Below the pieces are notes generated by a model. It was not told where the DNA came from, did no database searches, and saw only the letters and a program-made list of their open reading frames with translations. Position numbers and translations under genes: made by a program. A DNA stretch of 6,310 bases, from contig JADLCZ010000028.1 of assembly GCA_020846955.1 (NCBI GenBank), positions 1 to 6,310 of the forward strand, in the 5' to 3' direction. This DNA comes from Candidatus Nomurabacteria bacterium. Lineage in GTDB: Bacteria > Patescibacteriota > Minisyncoccia > Phycocordibacterales > UBA9973. Within the stretch, counting starts at the first letter, position 1. Each line of letters begins with the position of its first letter. Positions 5,015 to 6,310 of this stretch are shown here, one piece after another.

Positions 5015-5039
5015 CCCGTCTGAAATTCTTGATTACGGG
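5015..5039 (+). other. Weak leader hairpin before the 100-aa gene
   Basis: CCCGT (5015-5019) can pair with ACGGG (5035-5039) around a 15-nt loop, just downstream of the expected + strand transcription start. No riboswitch class is recognised. The rest of 5040-5113 is AT-rich with no further structure that I can see. Confidence 0.3.
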
Positions 5040-5113
5040 GCATAAAAATAATCGTAATTTATTAGTATAACTAAAATTCTTAAAATAAAATAATATAAGA
5101 ATTTTCATTCGGG

Positions 5114-5416
5114 ATGTCAATCAAATCATTTTTAATCAAAAAGACCCTACAGATGAAGGGCATGTCAAAGGAACAAGCCGAGAAGATAGCTCAAGAGATG
5201 AGTGATAATCCAGAAATTGCCGAGAGTTTGAAGTCTCTGGATGCAAATAAAGAGGTAAAAACCTTATTTGAAAATATTCAAAAAGAATTGGAATTGAAAA
5301 AGAAGGCAGGTATGGATGAGCAATTGGCCATGGTATTGATAATGGGCAAATACAAAGCTCAAATTGCCAAGCATCGTCACGAGCTTGAACCACTCATGCG
5401 CCTAATGCAAAAATAA
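5114..5416 (+). CDS. Small helical protein, unknown function
   Basis: This 100-residue protein is not recognised by name. It is soluble, charged and probably all-helical. Residues 14-31 (MKGMSKEQAEKIAQEMSD) have the look of a short UBA-like or helix-turn-helix bundle, followed by NPEIAESLK and a long helix (45-73) of alternating Lys, Glu and Leu, and a C-terminal helix with GKYKAQIAKHRHELEPLMRL. The pattern of basic N-terminal helix, (E/D)QxEKI and NPE(I/L) is familiar from small uncharacterised Patescibacteria proteins, from memory only. There are no cysteines, signal peptide or membrane span. The start ATG lacks a Shine-Dalgarno sequence and the next in-frame ATG (codon 14) would cut the first helix. 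The membrane-protein gene follows after 14 nt, so the two are probably co-transcribed. Confidence 0.75.
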   Translation: MSIKSFLIKKTLQMKGMSKEQAEKIAQEMSDNPEIAESLKSLDANKEVKTLFENIQKELELKKKAGMDEQLAMVLIMGKYKAQIAKHRHELEPLMRLMQK

Positions 5417-5430
5417 ACTATTTTTGATAT

Positions 5431-5862
5431 ATGAAAAAATATTCGTGGACAGATCCAAATACCTTTCATCCGAGCTACGAAAAACACAAGAAGGGGTACA
5501 TGTTGCTTGCGTTTTCGCATGTATTCAACTTGATACCTATGTACTTCGCTATTGTTGAAGGTTTCTCTATGTGGTTTGTCCTTGTACTAATCTTTCAAAT
5601 GATATTTTCTTTGTTGTACCACTTATTTTTTACCAACAAGACCTTACGCTTTGCAGATTGGCTGTTCTCCCTTATTTTAATCTTCTCAAATGTAATTGTA
5701 CTTTTGACTGTACATAGTGAATATTTTATGTACAAAATTTTGCTATTAGTAGTACTCGTACTCTTTGCCATCAGGCCACTTACAAAATTCAAAAATTACG
5801 CCCTCAATCACACCATCTGGCATTTCATAGCATCATTGATAACTCGAGTTGTTTTGATGTAA
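5431..5862 (+). CDS. Five-span membrane protein with CREST-type motif residues
   Basis: This 143-residue integral membrane protein has hydrophobic spans at about 23-43, 46-67, 77-95, 98-114 and 127-143. Three features match the CREST hydrolase superfamily (alkaline ceramidase, PAQR receptors, Per1, TMEM8/myomaker): S60-x3-H64 at the end of span 2, D76 at the start of span 3, and H127-x3-H131 at the start of the last span. In CREST proteins these residues bind zinc and act in hydrolysis of lipid amide or ester bonds. Usual members have seven spans with the last motif in span 7; this protein would lack two spans between D and HxxxH. The N-terminus DPNTFHPSYEKHKKG is polar and basic. It lies 14 nt after the 100-aa gene and ends before the ychF promoter. 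The assignment rests on motif spacing alone and is a hypothesis; otherwise it is a membrane protein of unknown function. Confidence 0.8.
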   Translation: MKKYSWTDPNTFHPSYEKHKKGYMLLAFSHVFNLIPMYFAIVEGFSMWFVLVLIFQMIFSLLYHLFFTNKTLRFADWLFSLILIFSNVIVLLTVHSEYFMYKILLLVVLVLFAIRPLTKFKNYALNHTIWHFIASLITRVVLM

Positions 5863-5867
5863 TTCTT

Positions 5868-5895
5868 TTGAAAATAAGCATATTTTTGGTATAGT
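5868..5895 (+). promoter_or_regulatory. Promoter of ychF, leaderless type
   Basis: TTGAAA (5868-5873) and TATAGT (5890-5895) are 16 nt apart, a strong sigma70-like promoter. The ATG at 5902 lies exactly six bases (ATTCCC) after the -10 element, which puts the transcription start at or beside the initiator codon. The geometry is the same as for rpmG. Confidence 0.68.
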
Positions 5896-5901
5896 ATTCC
5901 C

Positions 5902-6310
5902 ATGTCATTATCTATAGGAATCGTAGGGTTGCCAAATGTCGGGAAATCGACATTATTTAATGCTCTTACAAAGAAGGGTGTGCCGGCGGAGAATTATCCG
6001 TTTTGTACTATTGACCCATCAGTGGGTATTGTTGCTGTGCCTGACGATCGGTTGTACAAACTTGCCACATTTTCACAAACAAAGCGTACTATCCCTGCGG
6101 CTGTTGAATTCGTAGATATTGCGGGGCTGGTAGAGGGAGCTAGCAAAGGTGAAGGACTTGGCAACAAATTCCTCGCCAATATCCGCGAGACTGATGCGAT
6201 ACTCCATATGGTGCGCCTTTTCCCTTCGGCAAGCTCAGGGCAAGCCCACTCTAAAGAAAATGAAATTATCCATGTTTATGGAAATATAGATCCAATGCGA
6301 GACATTGGTG
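5902..6310 (+). CDS. ychF: YchF/OLA1-type P-loop ATPase, N-terminal part
   Basis: The first 136 codons are present and the gene runs off the right edge. Motifs are the P-loop GLPNVGKST (9-17), NYPFCTIDPSVGIVAVPDDRL (31-51), Walker B DIAGL (72-76), GASKGEGLGNKFL (79-91), RETDAILHMVR (95-105) and HVYGNIDPMRDI (124-135). These define YchF, an Obg-related TRAFAC protein that prefers ATP and associates with ribosomes. Relatives have about six residues between VR(C)F and the (I/V)HV strand (E. coli: ENDDIV, from memory). Here there are 16, because residues 108-117 (PSASSGQAHS) are added, encoded by a repeat-like sequence. The insertion keeps the frame and lies in a surface-loop position, so the protein may still function. 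A leaderless-type promoter directly precedes the ATG, which supports this start. Confidence 0.95.
   Translation, partial: MSLSIGIVGLPNVGKSTLFNALTKKGVPAENYPFCTIDPSVGIVAVPDDRLYKLATFSQTKRTIPAAVEFVDIAGLVEGASKGEGLGNKFLANIRETDAILHMVRLFPSASSGQAHSKENEIIHVYGNIDPMRDIG
6222..6252 (+). repeat. SSGQA-type repeat insertion inside ychF
   Basis: CCCTTCGGCAAGCTCAGGGC (6222-6241) is GC-rich with complementary ends (CCCT and AGGG) and strongly resembles the CCTTCGnCAAGCTCAGGGC repeat seen scattered in many bacterial genomes (recalled, not searched). It is translated PSASSGQA and accounts for about ten residues absent from other YchF proteins. The exact right edge is uncertain. Confidence 0.7.

Noticed and set aside
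4659..5045. 128-aa frame on the + strand across the start of miaA
   Set aside because: It overlaps the conserved P-loop region of miaA on the opposite strand and then runs through the repeat element; the composition is not protein-like.
5009..5113. Riboswitch in the leader of the 100-aa gene
   Set aside because: Only one weak 5-bp stem with a large loop is visible and no known riboswitch core motif is present.
4914..5120. 68-aa frame on the - strand upstream of miaA
   Set aside because: Its end is encoded by the right repeat arm and its start overlaps the next gene; no recognisable protein features.
5994..6179. 61-aa - strand frame inside ychF
   Set aside because: Antisense to highly conserved YchF motifs; the low-complexity Ser/Pro/Thr composition is typical of a shadow frame.
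1..6310. CRISPR array, transposase, integrase or attachment site
   Set aside because: No regularly spaced direct repeats, no transposase or integrase motifs, and no duplicated tRNA 3' end were seen near tRNA-Trp.

Overview
The window looks like part of a small-genome candidate-phylum bacterium, most likely Patescibacteria/CPR and perhaps Parcubacteria-like. The grounds are AT-rich DNA, tightly packed genes, no recognisable Shine-Dalgarno sequence before any start codon, two promoters placed so that the mRNA would be leaderless, short lineage-type membrane and helical proteins, and short repeat sequences inserted in frame in housekeeping genes. No 16S or marker set is present, so the assignment is an inference.

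Layout on the + strand: the last 30 codons of alanine racemase (1-94); a 532-aa coiled-coil, single-membrane-span protein of unknown function (130-1728); ribosomal protein L33 (1778-1936) behind a strong promoter and followed by a strong intrinsic terminator (1961-1995); then a tRNA-led gene string. That string is tRNA-Trp(CCA) (2011-2081), a cupin starting 3 nt after the tRNA (2085-2444), an HAD-IIIA phosphatase of GmhB/HisB type (2453-3016), a two-span small membrane protein (3020-3289) and a class I methyltransferase with two in-frame stop codons (3290-3907). On the - strand, converging with zero spacing, is miaA (3908-4819), the tRNA A37 dimethylallyltransferase.

The 294-nt stretch 4820-5113 has no gene. 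It holds a 150-bp imperfect inverted repeat with two internal hairpins, then a symmetrical TATAATTATA block that could fire in both directions (miaA to the left, the next gene to the right). To the right are a 100-aa helical protein (5114-5416), a five-span membrane protein carrying the CREST-superfamily residue pattern SxxxH / D / HxxxH (5431-5862), and the start of ychF (5902 to beyond the edge) behind a second leaderless-type promoter.

Functionally, several genes serve translation (tRNA-Trp, MiaA, L33, YchF). The cupin/phosphatase/membrane/methyltransferase string looks like small-molecule or sugar-phosphate metabolism without a defined pathway. The most unusual signals are: a 55/50-nt direct repeat of the gene junction flanking the phosphatase gene; a palindrome inside miaA and an SSGQA-type repeat insertion inside ychF; two nonsense codons in an otherwise intact methyltransferase; the 3-nt tRNA-to-cupin spacing; and the possible miniature CREST-type protein.
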